Of a stretch of DNA of 64,000 nt, positions 50,828 to 60,097 are shown one piece after another; within the stretch, counting starts at the first letter, position 1, and each line of letters starts with the position of its first letter. Below the pieces are notes generated by a model, which saw only the letters and a list, made by a program, of their open reading frames with translations, was not told the origin of the DNA and did no database searches. Both the position numbers and the translations under genes were made by a program. Origin of the DNA: Spartobacteria bacterium (lineage in GTDB: Bacteria > Verrucomicrobiota > Verrucomicrobiia > Chthoniobacterales > UBA6821); NCBI GenBank assembly GCA_947471565.1, contig CANIVT010000012.1, forward strand, positions 1 through 64,000. Direction: 5' to 3'.

Positions 50828-51850
50828 TTACTTGGTCGGGACAGTCTTGATGGTCTGGAGCACGCGGCTCGCGATCTTGTACGGGTCGCCTTGGGAGTTC
50901 GGACGACGATCCTCAAGGTAGCCCTTGTACTCGTTGTTCACGAAGCTGTGGGGCACGCGGATCGAGGCACCGCGATCGGCGACTCCGTAGCTGAACTTGT
51001 CGATCGACTGGGTCTCGTGGAGTCCGGTCAGACGGAAGTGGTTGTCAGGACCGTAAACGGCGATGTGCTCGTCCTTGTACTTATCGAAAGCGGCCATGAG
51101 CTTCTCGAAGTACTTCTTGCCACCCTTCTCACGCATGAACTTGGTGGAGAAGTTGCAGTGCATGCCGGATCCGTTCCAATCAAAATCCTTACCGAGCGGT
51201 TTGCAGTGGAACTCGACGTCGACGCCGTACTTCTCACAGACGCGCATCAGGACGTAGCGGGCGAGCCAGATTTCATCGGCGGCCTTCTTGGAGCCCTTGC
51301 CGAAGATCTGGAATTCCCACTGGCCCTTGGCCACTTCGGCATTGATGCCCTCGTGATTGATTCCCATCTCGAGGCAGATATCGAGGTGCTCCTCGACGAT
51401 CTCACGGGCGATGTCACCGACGGCGGCATAGCCGACTCCGCAGTAGAACTTGCCCTGCGGCTCGTTGGGCCAGCCACCCTTGGGGAAACCGAGGGGCTGT
51501 CCGTCCCTGTAGAGGAAATACTCCTGCTCGAATCCGAACCAGGTGTCGGGATCATCGAGGATCGTGGCACGGGAATTGGTCGGATGCGGCTTGCCGTCGG
51601 GGAGAAGGACCTCGCACATGACGAGGTAGCCGTTCTCGCGGGTCGGATCGACGTAGCTGGCGACGGGCTTGAGCAGACAATCGGAGCTGCGCCCCTCGGC
51701 CTGGCGGGTCGAGCTGCCGTCAAATCCCCACATCGGCAGATCCTTGAGCGTGGGGGCCTTGGAGAACTCCTTGATGGTGGTCTTGCTGCGGAGGTTGGGA
51801 ACCGGCTCGTAACCGTCGAGCCAGATGTATTCGAGTTTGTACTTGGCCAT
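50828..51850 (-). CDS. Glutamine synthetase, class II-type
   Basis: The start at 51850 (MAKYKLEYIWLDGYEPVPNL) is chosen because upstream codons are not GS-like. The 340-residue length and motifs WGFDGSSTRQAEG, FGFEQEYFLY, NHEGINAEVAKGQWEFQ and DWNGSGMHCNFSTK are those of the short eukaryotic/GlnII group rather than the about 470-residue GSI. The adenylylation tail of GSI is absent. The nearby region upstream is not an operon with ntrBC or glnB. Confidence 0.9.
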   Translation of the reverse strand: MAKYKLEYIWLDGYEPVPNLRSKTTIKEFSKAPTLKDLPMWGFDGSSTRQAEGRSSDCLLKPVASYVDPTRENGYLVMCEVLLPDGKPHPTNSRATILDDPDTWFGFEQEYFLYRDGQPLGFPKGGWPNEPQGKFYCGVGYAAVGDIAREIVEEHLDICLEMGINHEGINAEVAKGQWEFQIFGKGSKKAADEIWLARYVLMRVCEKYGVDVEFHCKPLGKDFDWNGSGMHCNFSTKFMREKGGKKYFEKLMAAFDKYKDEHIAVYGPDNHFRLTGLHETQSIDKFSYGVADRGASIRVPHSFVNNEYKGYLEDRRPNSQGDPYKIASRVLQTIKTVPTK

Positions 51851-52146
51851 GATGTGGGGTGGTTGTGGTGTGTCCGGCTGTCGTTTATTGATCAGCCGAC
51901 GCCGTCCGGACCGACGACGAAGCTGGCTGAAACCGACTCTAAAGAGGGTCGGAATAGGATCAAGCAACTTTGGTGCCAGCCTTGCAAAATCTCGCAGGAG
52001 ATTTTGCAGACTGAAGCGGTTTAGGCTGTAGACTGTTAGACGAACGCAAGAGTTATGTCCCCTTGTATCCCGGGTTCTCCTCTTCCATCGTTCTCTAGGC
52101 TTCTGCACTAACAGCCTTTAGTCTTCATGCCTTCAGCCTTTTGATC

Positions 52147-53391
52147 ATGCTCACCGTTAAGGATACCCAGCGCGCCACGGTACAAATCGCATTTGATGGG
52201 AGTGTGCGGAAAGCGTTCCACGGGCCCAAGGCCGAGGAGCGCTTTACCAACGAGGTGCGGGTACTCCGCCATCTTGAGAAAGCGGGCTGCGGCTTCGTGC
52301 CCAGGGTGATCTCGGATGATCCGGAGAAGCTCGTTCTTGTCACGACCAACTGCGGCTCCCGCGTCGATCGTCTCGATCCCGAGCGGTGCAAGGAACTCTT
52401 CGCTGAACTCGAGGAATACGGCGTCCGGCATGACGACGCCGAGATGCGCAATGTCACCTACCGCCAGCAGGACGGCCGTTTCTGCCTCATCGATTTCGAA
52501 TTTGCAACGCTACTGGGAGAAAAAGCGGAATCCCGCAATGATCAGCATCTCCAAGAACCCCACACCGCATCCCTGCTCCTCTCCTGGTCGGGATCCTCGG
52601 ACAAAGGACCCGTGCGACCGAACAATGAGGATGCCTTCCTCGGTCTGGTCATCGACTCCCACGAGGTGCGGCATCTGGGGAGGAACGGGACGACCTCGAA
52701 TGCAGAGAGTGATCTGCTCTTTGCCGTGAGCGACGGGATGGGCGGGGCCAAGGCGGGGGAATTCGCCAGCAGGATCACCGTCGAAAAGATCACGCGGATG
52801 TTTCCCCGGCTAGTCCGGCAACGCATCGCTGGAAAACCGATCGAGTATGAGGCTGCCTTTGCGGCCCTGTTTTCCGAGATCCACAAGGCACTCCAATACC
52901 TCGGCGACAGCTACGAGGAATGCCACGAAATGGGCGCCACGCTGAGCATCTGCTGGTTTTCGGGAGGCATCATGCACTTCGCCCACATCGGCGACACGCG
53001 GATCTATCATCTCCCCGCATCAGGAGGAGTCATCGTGCAACTGACCAAGGATGACACCCATGTCGGCTGGCTTCAGCGGACGGGACAGATCAGCGAGCGC
53101 GAGGCAAAGATACATCCGGCGAAAAATCGTCTCCAGAAAGCCCTCGGTGCGGGCAATCAGTTCGTGGACCCTCAGGTCGGTGAGGTTGTCTGCTCTCCCG
53201 GTGACCGCTTCCTCCTCTGCACCGACGGCGTCACCGACGCCTTCTTCAAAGACAGGATCCCGGAGATTTTATCCGGATGCCCCAAGGGGACACCGCCGGC
53301 AAGCCATCTGGTCCACGAGGCGGTCGCTCTGTCAGGCAAGGACAACACCACCGCCCTGCTCGTGGCGGTGGGGGATCAGCCCGTCAGTTGA
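52147..53391 (+). CDS. Kinase-like domain fused to PP2C phosphatase
   Basis: The ATG at 52147 is used. Residues 1-130 form a compact protein-kinase-like lobe pair: K22 (VRKAF) and E36 (FTNEVRVL) in the N-lobe, H95-D96 and N102 in GVRHDDAEMRNVTY, and D116 in CLIDFEFA, all conserved catalytic positions of the RIO/LPS-kinase type. Residues about 145-414 are a PP2C phosphatase: GPVRPNNEDAF, AVSDGMGGAKAG, IGDTRIYHL, LLCTDGVTDAF and KDNTTALLVAV. The order kinase-phosphatase in one chain suggests a self-contained switch. The target is unknown. Confidence 0.8.
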   Translation: MLTVKDTQRATVQIAFDGSVRKAFHGPKAEERFTNEVRVLRHLEKAGCGFVPRVISDDPEKLVLVTTNCGSRVDRLDPERCKELFAELEEYGVRHDDAEMRNVTYRQQDGRFCLIDFEFATLLGEKAESRNDQHLQEPHTASLLLSWSGSSDKGPVRPNNEDAFLGLVIDSHEVRHLGRNGTTSNAESDLLFAVSDGMGGAKAGEFASRITVEKITRMFPRLVRQRIAGKPIEYEAAFAALFSEIHKALQYLGDSYEECHEMGATLSICWFSGGIMHFAHIGDTRIYHLPASGGVIVQLTKDDTHVGWLQRTGQISEREAKIHPAKNRLQKALGAGNQFVDPQVGEVVCSPGDRFLLCTDGVTDAFFKDRIPEILSGCPKGTPPASHLVHEAVALSGKDNTTALLVAVGDQPVS

Positions 53392-53833
53392 CAGGTGCGA
53401 AGGATCCGTTGGGTAACTGGCGGAAAAGCTGTCTTCCTCTGGGATAGGAGGGGACATAGCTGCCGTCGGTTTGCTGGACATAGCTGATCTTGGCCGGGAC
53501 AAAGCTCTCTCCTGAGCGGACGTAGAGTTGCTGATTAGACGGCTGTGACTGATAGCCGCCACCCTGGCCGCTGGCCTTCGGGATGAAGGCATTGATCGCC
53601 TGCGAGCCGACGCTTCCGGCCCCGGCCGAGATGGCTCCGGCGGCGACGGGGTTGACCCCTCGCATCAGCGCTCCGGTGCCTGCACCGATCCCGGCCGCCG
53701 TGACGGCCTGAACCGCCGCCGCGCCGAACGGCGTCATGACCTGACGCGGTTGCCCGTTAGGACCGATCTCGGTCGTGCAGGCAGAAAGAAGGGAAGAAAC
53801 GGCGACAAGGGATGCAAGGGAGGATGTCTTCAT
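53384..53833 (-). CDS. Outer-membrane-type lipoprotein
   Basis: The first 19 residues are a lipoprotein signal: a Lys-positive start, hydrophobic LASLVAVSSLL, and lipobox L-S-A-C19. The mature part has a Gly/Ala-rich glycine-zipper-like stretch (AAGIGAGTGALMRGVNPVAA, about 47-66). It ends in a convergent 8-base overlap with the kinase-phosphatase gene. The function is unknown. Confidence 0.75.
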   Translation of the reverse strand: MKTSSLASLVAVSSLLSACTTEIGPNGQPRQVMTPFGAAAVQAVTAAGIGAGTGALMRGVNPVAAGAISAGAGSVGSQAINAFIPKASGQGGGYQSQPSNQQLYVRSGESFVPAKISYVQQTDGSYVPSYPRGRQLFRQLPNGSFAPVN

Positions 53834-54039
53834 GACTATCCAGTTAGCAAATGATGAATGAAAAATGAAGAATGAAAATGATCTCCACGTCTTAGGTCAT
53901 CGCTGTTTTCAGTGGGTGGAAGGTGATGTCGTTCCCTCCCCCACGGGCCTGTCCAATGGGAAGGAGAGTCGGAAGCTCCTGCCCCTGCGACGCAAGGTCG
54001 CAGGGGGCGTGGCGGCCATCCCTGGCACCCGATATCCCA

Positions 54040-55710
54040 TCACCTATCCCCCAGACCCACCGCATGGAGAGAGGGAGCGGGATCCCTGGCCCAAGGAAGC
54101 TTGGAATCGGGCCAACGGGTCTTTTCGGGATCTCCCCAAAAAATATAGGAGACCCCAAGCATCCGGGCTTTTTCTCTCCAATCCGGCACCCCGTTCATGA
54201 CCGCGTTGAGGGCGTCCCAGCGCGCCTTGTAATCGAGTCCATGACTCCAGAGATGTCCCTCGTAGCCGCAGACAACGGGATGCCCCAGCATCAACACGGG
54301 TTGGTTATATTCGGGCGCACAGGCGATCACTGCGCCCGGCGGCACATCTTTAAGAAGCATCCGCACGCGATCTAGATCGCTCCGCTTCACGAGATCATAG
54401 CCATGCCTCCCGTCGAGCCCCGCCGCAAGCGTCAGGACTCCAGAGCCGAAGAGCAGGATGACGGCGATGACACGGAGTAAAAGTGATCTCTCGGCGAAGA
54501 GTCCTTGCCAAAGGAACGGGGCGATCACGAGCCAAGACCAGAGCATCAGTTTGGTATTGTCCCACGGCCATGGTGCGAAGCGGATAACCAGGCAGGCGGC
54601 AAAGATCACGGCCGCGGGCCAGACAAATGCGCGTGCCTCCGGCGATGAGTCACGTCGCATCAGCAGAGCACAGAAGACGACCGCAAGCGGCAGCGAGATC
54701 CCGAAGTTCCAAAACCAGAATCCGACTGTCCCGTCGCTCATCCAACCCGGTGCCAGACCGAGGGCATGGACAGCCGAAGGGCCTCCTGCACCACTCGTGA
54801 CCAACCATCCGCACAGCGCCATCGGGGGCCATGCAAAAAGGGCCAATCTTGCCAGGACACGCCGGGCGCCGTTCACCAACAACCAGAGTCCGGTCATGGC
54901 GACCCCAAGAAAAAGGGCCGCATGGATACTGAAGAGCGGCATCGCACCCAGCAACAAGGCCTGGACGGGAAGGGGGATATTCCGTTTTGCGGTGCCGAAG
55001 AATTCTTCCCTCCATGCCGAGAGAAGCAGCAACCCTGCGGGCAATGCAAAAAGGAATCCGCGCTGGGTAACAAAAAGGGTCAGGAAAAAGTTTTTCCACT
55101 GAAGGATCTCCTCAGGATCCACTCCTTCTTTCTTGGCCAAAAAAAGCCTGCCGATGCCGTCATTGAAAAGGAAGGCCGCCAAAGCCACCGACTTTCCCCA
55201 GCGCCAGAGGGCGATGCCCGTGAGGGTAGCACCGATGACGCCGAGCCAGACGAGTCCCATTTCCACCGGAACACCGATTCTAAGCAGCAGGGCGTTGAAA
55301 AGATCACTGCCCAACGGATACCGCAGCGGGTCTCCCGCCAGAATGGGACTGCTCGGCCACCAACAAGGAGCAACCGCCAGCCATCGGATGAACGAGAGAT
55401 GGAGCGCCAGATCACCGAGGTTATTCGGGGAGAGAATTTTCCATTCGTCTCCCGCAGGATAGATCAACCAGAGAAAGGCACGGGCCGAGGCGCAGGAATA
55501 AATGAGGATCATGATCCAACCGACGGGTCGGATGGCTCCCCAAGGCTTCTCCAGCGGAAGAAATCCCAATAGGCTCACCGCAACCGCCAACCCTCCTAGG
55601 AGTGCAATCCAGAAAGTTCCTTGATCCAGTCCGTGACCGATCAAAGCACATGGGATCGCCATCAGCACCGATGCCGCCACCCCTCCAAGGATCGAGACAG
55701 CTATCCTCAT
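54040..55710 (-). CDS. Large polytopic membrane protein, unrecognised
   Basis: The 556-residue product has ten or more hydrophobic helices with few long loops, the layout of GT-C-type glycosyltransferases or DUF2298-like proteins. The motif YPAGDEWKILSPNNLGDLAL near residue 90 could hold the acidic metal site of a GT-C. It overlaps the upstream Agl23-like gene as ATGA. A lipid-linked sugar transferase is likely but not shown. Confidence 0.6.
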   Translation of the reverse strand: MRIAVSILGGVAASVLMAIPCALIGHGLDQGTFWIALLGGLAVAVSLLGFLPLEKPWGAIRPVGWIMILIYSCASARAFLWLIYPAGDEWKILSPNNLGDLALHLSFIRWLAVAPCWWPSSPILAGDPLRYPLGSDLFNALLLRIGVPVEMGLVWLGVIGATLTGIALWRWGKSVALAAFLFNDGIGRLFLAKKEGVDPEEILQWKNFFLTLFVTQRGFLFALPAGLLLLSAWREEFFGTAKRNIPLPVQALLLGAMPLFSIHAALFLGVAMTGLWLLVNGARRVLARLALFAWPPMALCGWLVTSGAGGPSAVHALGLAPGWMSDGTVGFWFWNFGISLPLAVVFCALLMRRDSSPEARAFVWPAAVIFAACLVIRFAPWPWDNTKLMLWSWLVIAPFLWQGLFAERSLLLRVIAVILLFGSGVLTLAAGLDGRHGYDLVKRSDLDRVRMLLKDVPPGAVIACAPEYNQPVLMLGHPVVCGYEGHLWSHGLDYKARWDALNAVMNGVPDWREKARMLGVSYIFWGDPEKTRWPDSKLPWARDPAPSLHAVGLGDR

Positions 55711-57326
55711 CGTGCTGGGGAGGAACCCGGCGTTGACTGTGTGGTTGATTGCTGAGAACGAGGCTTCACCAATTGCGGTTTCCCATGCCTGCCATCGGCA
55801 AACCAGGAAGCGAAGACCGGTTCACGGAACCACACCGTGCATTCGTCCATTGAGTCGCGCAGGAGATAACGGCGCTTGAGATAGGGACCCGTGAGCTTCT
55901 GCTCAATCTCTCGCTCCCTGCTGCTGAGGGCCGTAACGAAATCCGCATCGAGTTTGTTCAGTTCTTTGTCTTTCTCGTAATAGCCGATCTTTGAAAAATC
56001 ACCGAGGGTCCAGGGAAGCGGATAGTAACTTTCCAGCAGGATCATTCCGCTGAGTTCATGATTCCGGAGATCACGCTCCGCCATGCCTAGCAGCGGCTCG
56101 GTGATGACCGCAATACCCGGCTGGGTCTGGACATAGACATAAGGTTCCTCGGGATCGGTGCAGTGACGGAAATTCAACCTGATGCAAAGCACCAGTGATC
56201 CCGCCAGTGCAATCAAGGCAACGAGAGTGACAACAGCCCACGGTAGTTTTTTTCGGAACTCCGCAACTCCCGCGCCAAAGAGCAGTGCGAAGGGCCAGAG
56301 GATCGAGATCATGCACCATGGGGTTTTGTATGGGACAACGGAGTAGGCGGCGAGCACACCCAGTCCGTAGATTGCCAGATACCGGAGCATCGCCGGGGCC
56401 GACCATGCCAGACGCACTGCCACGATCAGACCAAGGAGCGATGGCCATTCGTAGCGTACCATCAGCGCCACCCAGTACCAGTTGAGCAGACCGAACGAGC
56501 CGAACTGATAGTCCGTTTTCTCATGCCCCCCCGCGCCAACCCCGGTGTGGAACCACTTTGCGTAGGCCCGGAAGAAATCCGTCACCCCTTGCCAGTTCAG
56601 GAAGGTTCCGGAGTAGAAGAAGACCCATGCCACGAGGGCGATCATCGAAAAGAGCAAAGCGTCCCGGCCATTCCAGCGACCTGCTGCCAGAGGCTGAGCA
56701 GGCATTGAGGGGACCATTTTCTGCCAGAGCATGAGTACCGCCGCCGCCAATCCGAAGCAGACCAGATGAATCACCGCCGTTTCCTTGAGCAGAAGAAGGG
56801 CCGTCACTCCGGCAAAGACAAGGGCTAGATCCCGTCTTTCCCCCTCCCTCCAGAGCCCCAGTAGACCGAGCGTCATGATCATGAGGGCCAAAACAACCCA
56901 CGACTCATGGATCGCATAGCGTCCGTAGAAGACGGCTGCTGGGGAGACCGCAAGGGCCAACGCCCCGAGTCGCGCCGTGGTAATTCCGAAAAAGCGCTCA
57001 AATCTCAGAGCGACCAAGACCGAGGCAATGCTCGCAATGACCGCGGGCAGGCGCAGAGCCCAGAGACTCCGACCTCCGAGTGTCAGGAAAACAAAAAGGA
57101 CATAGAAGTAAAGAGGGCCGTGGTAATTCTCAGGATCATAGCGATAGAAGCCGTTGGCATGCATTTGATCGACGAACCATCCATTGATCCCTTCGTCGAA
57201 ATGAGGCGGCTTCATCTCAAGACCCCAGAGACGCAACAGGGCCGCCAGCAGGAGAATCGCTCCCTCGACCAGCAAAGCGGTCGACAGGAGATTCTTGACG
57301 GCGGGAACCGATGGGCGACTCTGCAT
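55707..57326 (-). CDS. Agl23/TIGR03663-like membrane protein
   Basis: The ATG at 57326 (MQSRPSVPAVKN) is preferred; the GTG at 57350 would start two bases from the opposing gene. The sequence MKPPHFDEGINGWFVDQMHA with NYHGPLYFYVLFVFLTLGGR matches the PMT-like TIGR03663 family (flippase-associated Agl23). A D-E pair in the first loop is the expected catalytic site. About nine membrane helices follow. It probably works with the GT2 enzyme on the opposite strand. Confidence 0.8.
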   Translation of the reverse strand: MQSRPSVPAVKNLLSTALLVEGAILLLAALLRLWGLEMKPPHFDEGINGWFVDQMHANGFYRYDPENYHGPLYFYVLFVFLTLGGRSLWALRLPAVIASIASVLVALRFERFFGITTARLGALALAVSPAAVFYGRYAIHESWVVLALMIMTLGLLGLWREGERRDLALVFAGVTALLLLKETAVIHLVCFGLAAAVLMLWQKMVPSMPAQPLAAGRWNGRDALLFSMIALVAWVFFYSGTFLNWQGVTDFFRAYAKWFHTGVGAGGHEKTDYQFGSFGLLNWYWVALMVRYEWPSLLGLIVAVRLAWSAPAMLRYLAIYGLGVLAAYSVVPYKTPWCMISILWPFALLFGAGVAEFRKKLPWAVVTLVALIALAGSLVLCIRLNFRHCTDPEEPYVYVQTQPGIAVITEPLLGMAERDLRNHELSGMILLESYYPLPWTLGDFSKIGYYEKDKELNKLDADFVTALSSREREIEQKLTGPYLKRRYLLRDSMDECTVWFREPVFASWFADGRHGKPQLVKPRSQQSTTQSTPGSSPAR

Positions 57327-57352
57327 CCAACCAAAGAACCAAGACGTCACGG

Positions 57353-58078
57353 ATGAATCAAGAACGCCCCGCCCTTTCCGTGGTGATCCCGGCTCGCAAT
57401 GAGGAACGTCGCCTCCCGAAAACCTTGAGGCTGATCCGCGAGTGGATCACTTCCTCCGGACGGACAACCGAGGTGATTCCGGTGGTCCAGGGACATGACG
57501 CGACCACGTCCATCGTGGAGCGGGAGGCACTGCATGACCACGCCCTCCAGCCGATCATCCAGCACGAGGGAGAGGGCAAGGGTATGGCTGTGCGCCTCGG
57601 AGTGACGGCGGCACGGGGTGACATCATTCTCTTCACCGATGCTGACCTGAGTGTTCCGCTGGAATCCCTCGAGAAACTCGTCGCGATGCTGGAAGAGCGC
57701 CCTGACATAGACGGCATCCTCGGCAGCCGACGTCTCCCGGCAAGCAACATTGTAATTCGTCAACCTCTCATGCGACGCCTTTCCGGCAAAGCCTTCAACA
57801 TCGCACTTAAGGCTGGCGGGTTGACCCGTTTTGCCGACACCCAGTGCGGTTGCAAGCTCTTCCGTCGCAATGCTGCCAAGGAGATCTTTGCCAAGTCCGA
57901 GCTTGATGGATTCGCTTTTGACGTCGAGATCCTCAATATCGCCGACCAACTCGGCTATCGCATGGAGGAGGTGCCTGTTACTTGGGCCGATGCCGGAGGA
58001 TCGCGGGTCTGGCTTCCGCGCGATGGATTTCGGGCCCTCAGAGATGCCTGGTCGCTGAGAAAAAGATTTGTCCCTTAG
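57353..58078 (+). CDS. Family 2 glycosyltransferase, dolichyl-phosphate glucose synthase-like
   Basis: The ATG at 57353 (MNQERPALSVVIPARNEERR) is used. The GT2 motifs are LSVVIPARNEERRLPKTLRL, FTDADLSVPLESLEKLV with D-A-D, and ADTQCGCKLFRR with QCG-type Cys pair, as in dolichyl/undecaprenyl-phosphate glucose/mannose synthases. It has no C-terminal membrane helices. It lies back to back with the Agl23-like gene (starts 26 bases apart). Confidence 0.85.
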   Translation: MNQERPALSVVIPARNEERRLPKTLRLIREWITSSGRTTEVIPVVQGHDATTSIVEREALHDHALQPIIQHEGEGKGMAVRLGVTAARGDIILFTDADLSVPLESLEKLVAMLEERPDIDGILGSRRLPASNIVIRQPLMRRLSGKAFNIALKAGGLTRFADTQCGCKLFRRNAAKEIFAKSELDGFAFDVEILNIADQLGYRMEEVPVTWADAGGSRVWLPRDGFRALRDAWSLRKRFVP

Positions 58079-59001
58079 GACCTTGATGAGGTCAGTACCT
58101 CAGAGGCCGTCTTGAAGTGCATCTTTGCCACCTTCGGCAACATCGCCTCGCCATAAGTGGTCACGATCCGTGCGGCTGACTCCTTCACCTTGGCAGAGAC
58201 ACCCTTGGGAAGCGGGATTTCCAGTTCCTTGGAATGCTCGTCGAGCCAGTCGATGAATCCTTCCCGCGCCATGATTGAGGCGGCGGCGACGGCGTAGTCG
58301 CTCTCTGCCTTGGTGCGCTGGTCGAGTTGGATTTTCCGTCCATCCTCCATGAGGGCCTTCTGCAGGACACGGGCGTCGGCAAACTTATCCGAGAGGGCGC
58401 GCGGACATGATGGCACTCGGGCGCAGAGATTCTCGATGATCCGGGCATGTCCCCAGGCCAGGAGGCGGTTGAGGTTCCCTATCTTGGCGTAGAGTTGGTT
58501 GTACTTTTCGGGGGCGATGACGATCCGCTCAAAGGGGGCCCCGGACTTTCGGATCACCTCGGCTAGTTCCCGGATTTTCTTGTCCGTTCCGATCCCCTTG
58601 CTGTCACGGATGCCAGCGTCGCGAAGGTGCCGCGCCAGATCGCCGTCGACAAAGACGCCTGCAATGACAAGCGGCCCGAGGAGATCCCCCTTGCCGCTTT
58701 CGTCGATGCCGAAGTGCGGGGAAAACTGCTCCGGATCGAGCACCTCCTCGTAGCCGAGGCGCGCCTCGCCTAGAACTTCAGGCTCCAGCACAAAGGTGAT
58801 GAAATCCTCAAGCCCACGCCCCTGCAGAAGGGCCTTGGGGCCCTTCTCGTAGACGGCGATGTTGAGCTTTTCCTTGGTGGCCGCAAAGAGGGTGTAGGGC
58901 TTCTCCTCAAACTTGAATCCACGCTCCTCAAGCACGGTCCGCAGTTTTGCAGCCTGTTCCTGCGTCAGGGGATAGGTCTTGGAATGAAGGGGCGGAGGCA
59001 C
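58075..59001 (-). CDS. rnhC: Ribonuclease HIII
   Basis: The GTG at 59001 (V-PPPLHSKTYPLT) is used as start, giving about 308 residues; a longer frame runs into mutY on the other strand and is unlikely. The N-terminal 80 residues are the TBP-like substrate-binding domain of RNase HIII. The catalytic domain has FGIDESGKGDLLGPLVIAGV, GIRDSKGIGTDKK and KAESDYAVAAASIMAREGF, which are the HIII acidic residues. It removes RNA from RNA-DNA hybrids. Confidence 0.85.
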   Translation of the reverse strand: MPPPLHSKTYPLTQEQAAKLRTVLEERGFKFEEKPYTLFAATKEKLNIAVYEKGPKALLQGRGLEDFITFVLEPEVLGEARLGYEEVLDPEQFSPHFGIDESGKGDLLGPLVIAGVFVDGDLARHLRDAGIRDSKGIGTDKKIRELAEVIRKSGAPFERIVIAPEKYNQLYAKIGNLNRLLAWGHARIIENLCARVPSCPRALSDKFADARVLQKALMEDGRKIQLDQRTKAESDYAVAAASIMAREGFIDWLDEHSKELEIPLPKGVSAKVKESAARIVTTYGEAMLPKVAKMHFKTASEVLTSSRS

Positions 59002-59052
59002 GGGTGGAGTCGAACGCTTGCGATCAGGGTCACGGTGCCCTAGGCCTCCTTT

Positions 59053-60072
59053 GTGGACAAGAAGAAGCAGAGGTATCATGACCCCCGGCGAATCCAAAAA
59101 GCCCTGACGGAGCTTCTGGCATGGCACGAAAAAAACGGACGCCATACTTTGCCGTGGCGCCTCGATTCCGATCCCTATGCGGTGCTGGTCTCCGAATTCA
59201 TGCTCCAGCAGACCACGGTGGCCACGGTCACCCCCCGATTCGCGGCGTGGATGCGACTCTTCCCCACCATTGCCCATCTTGCTTCGTCCTCCGAACAGGA
59301 GGTGCTCTCTGCCTGGGAGGGGCTCGGTTATTATTCGCGGGCCCGCAGGCTCCATGCGGCGGCCAAGGCGATTCTGGAGCGCCACCAAGGGATCATCCCC
59401 TCCTCGGAGGAGGAACTCCTCGACCTGGCCGGCATCGGCGCCTACACAGCGGCAGCGGTCAAGGCCTTCGCTTTTGATCAACGGGCCGTTGTTCTCGATA
59501 CAAATATCATCCGGGTCCTGTCACGCTGGGGGAATCTCTCCATCCCTGTCGATACGGCTGCAGGCAAGCTGGCACTTGAGGACCTAGCCGGAGCCTTCTA
59601 TCCCAAGACCAGATGCCGGAGCAGCGCATCAGCTCTCATGGATCTCGGGGCAATGATTTGCACGGCGGGGAACCCAGCCTGCGAGGAGTGCCCTCTTATG
59701 AACAGCTGTGCAGCAGATCAGCCAGAGCGCCTTCCAGTCAAATCACCCCGCAAGGTGACGACCAAAATCACGGAACACCGAGCGTGGTGGTTTAGAGGCG
59801 GAAAGCTTTACCTACAGCAATCACAAGGCCCCCGCTGGAACGGGCTCTGGATCCTTCCCGAACTCGGGGATGAAAAGCCCTCGGGCCGGGCCGTAGCCGA
59901 ACTGACCTACCCGATCACCCGATACCGCGTCAGGATGACGGTTTACCCCTCCAAAGCCCCCCCTCGAAAAGGCCTCCACAGCTTTACCCGCAACGAAATC
60001 GCCGGTCTTCCCATCCCTACCCCCCACCGGAAAGCAATCGAAGCGGCCTTCCGAGCGGTTGCGGAGGGATAG
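59053..60072 (+). CDS. mutY: Adenine DNA glycosylase MutY
   Basis: The GTG start at 59053 is used. The 339-residue product has the catalytic Glu in [20 protein letters not shown], the helix-hairpin-helix [20 protein letters not shown], the Asp in [14 protein letters not shown], and the iron-sulfur Cys cluster C-x6-C-x2-C-x5-C in [17 protein letters not shown]. The C-terminal domain after about 235 recognises oxoG. It is divergent from rnhC, with 51 bases between starts. Confidence 0.9.
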   Translation: MDKKKQRYHDPRRIQKALTELLAWHEKNGRHTLPWRLDSDPYAVLVSEFMLQQTTVATVTPRFAAWMRLFPTIAHLASSSEQEVLSAWEGLGYYSRARRLHAAAKAILERHQGIIPSSEEELLDLAGIGAYTAAAVKAFAFDQRAVVLDTNIIRVLSRWGNLSIPVDTAAGKLALEDLAGAFYPKTRCRSSASALMDLGAMICTAGNPACEECPLMNSCAADQPERLPVKSPRKVTTKITEHRAWWFRGGKLYLQQSQGPRWNGLWILPELGDEKPSGRAVAELTYPITRYRVRMTVYPSKAPPRKGLHSFTRNEIAGLPIPTPHRKAIEAAFRAVAEG

Positions 60073-60097
60073 ATTCCCGTTCATACTCTGCTTCTCC

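Noticed and set aside
50810-52024. Open frame of 404 codons antisense to glutamine synthetase
   Set aside because: Shadow of the conserved glnA gene; the product is Leu/Asp/Val-rich and unrelated to any family.
54458-55572. Plus-strand frames antisense to the 556-residue membrane protein
   Set aside because: Polar, low-information products opposite a clear polytopic membrane gene.
59002-59481. Longer N-terminus for RNase HIII
   Set aside because: The extra 160 codons are opposite mutY and not like RNase HIII; the GTG at 59001 gives the family's normal length.
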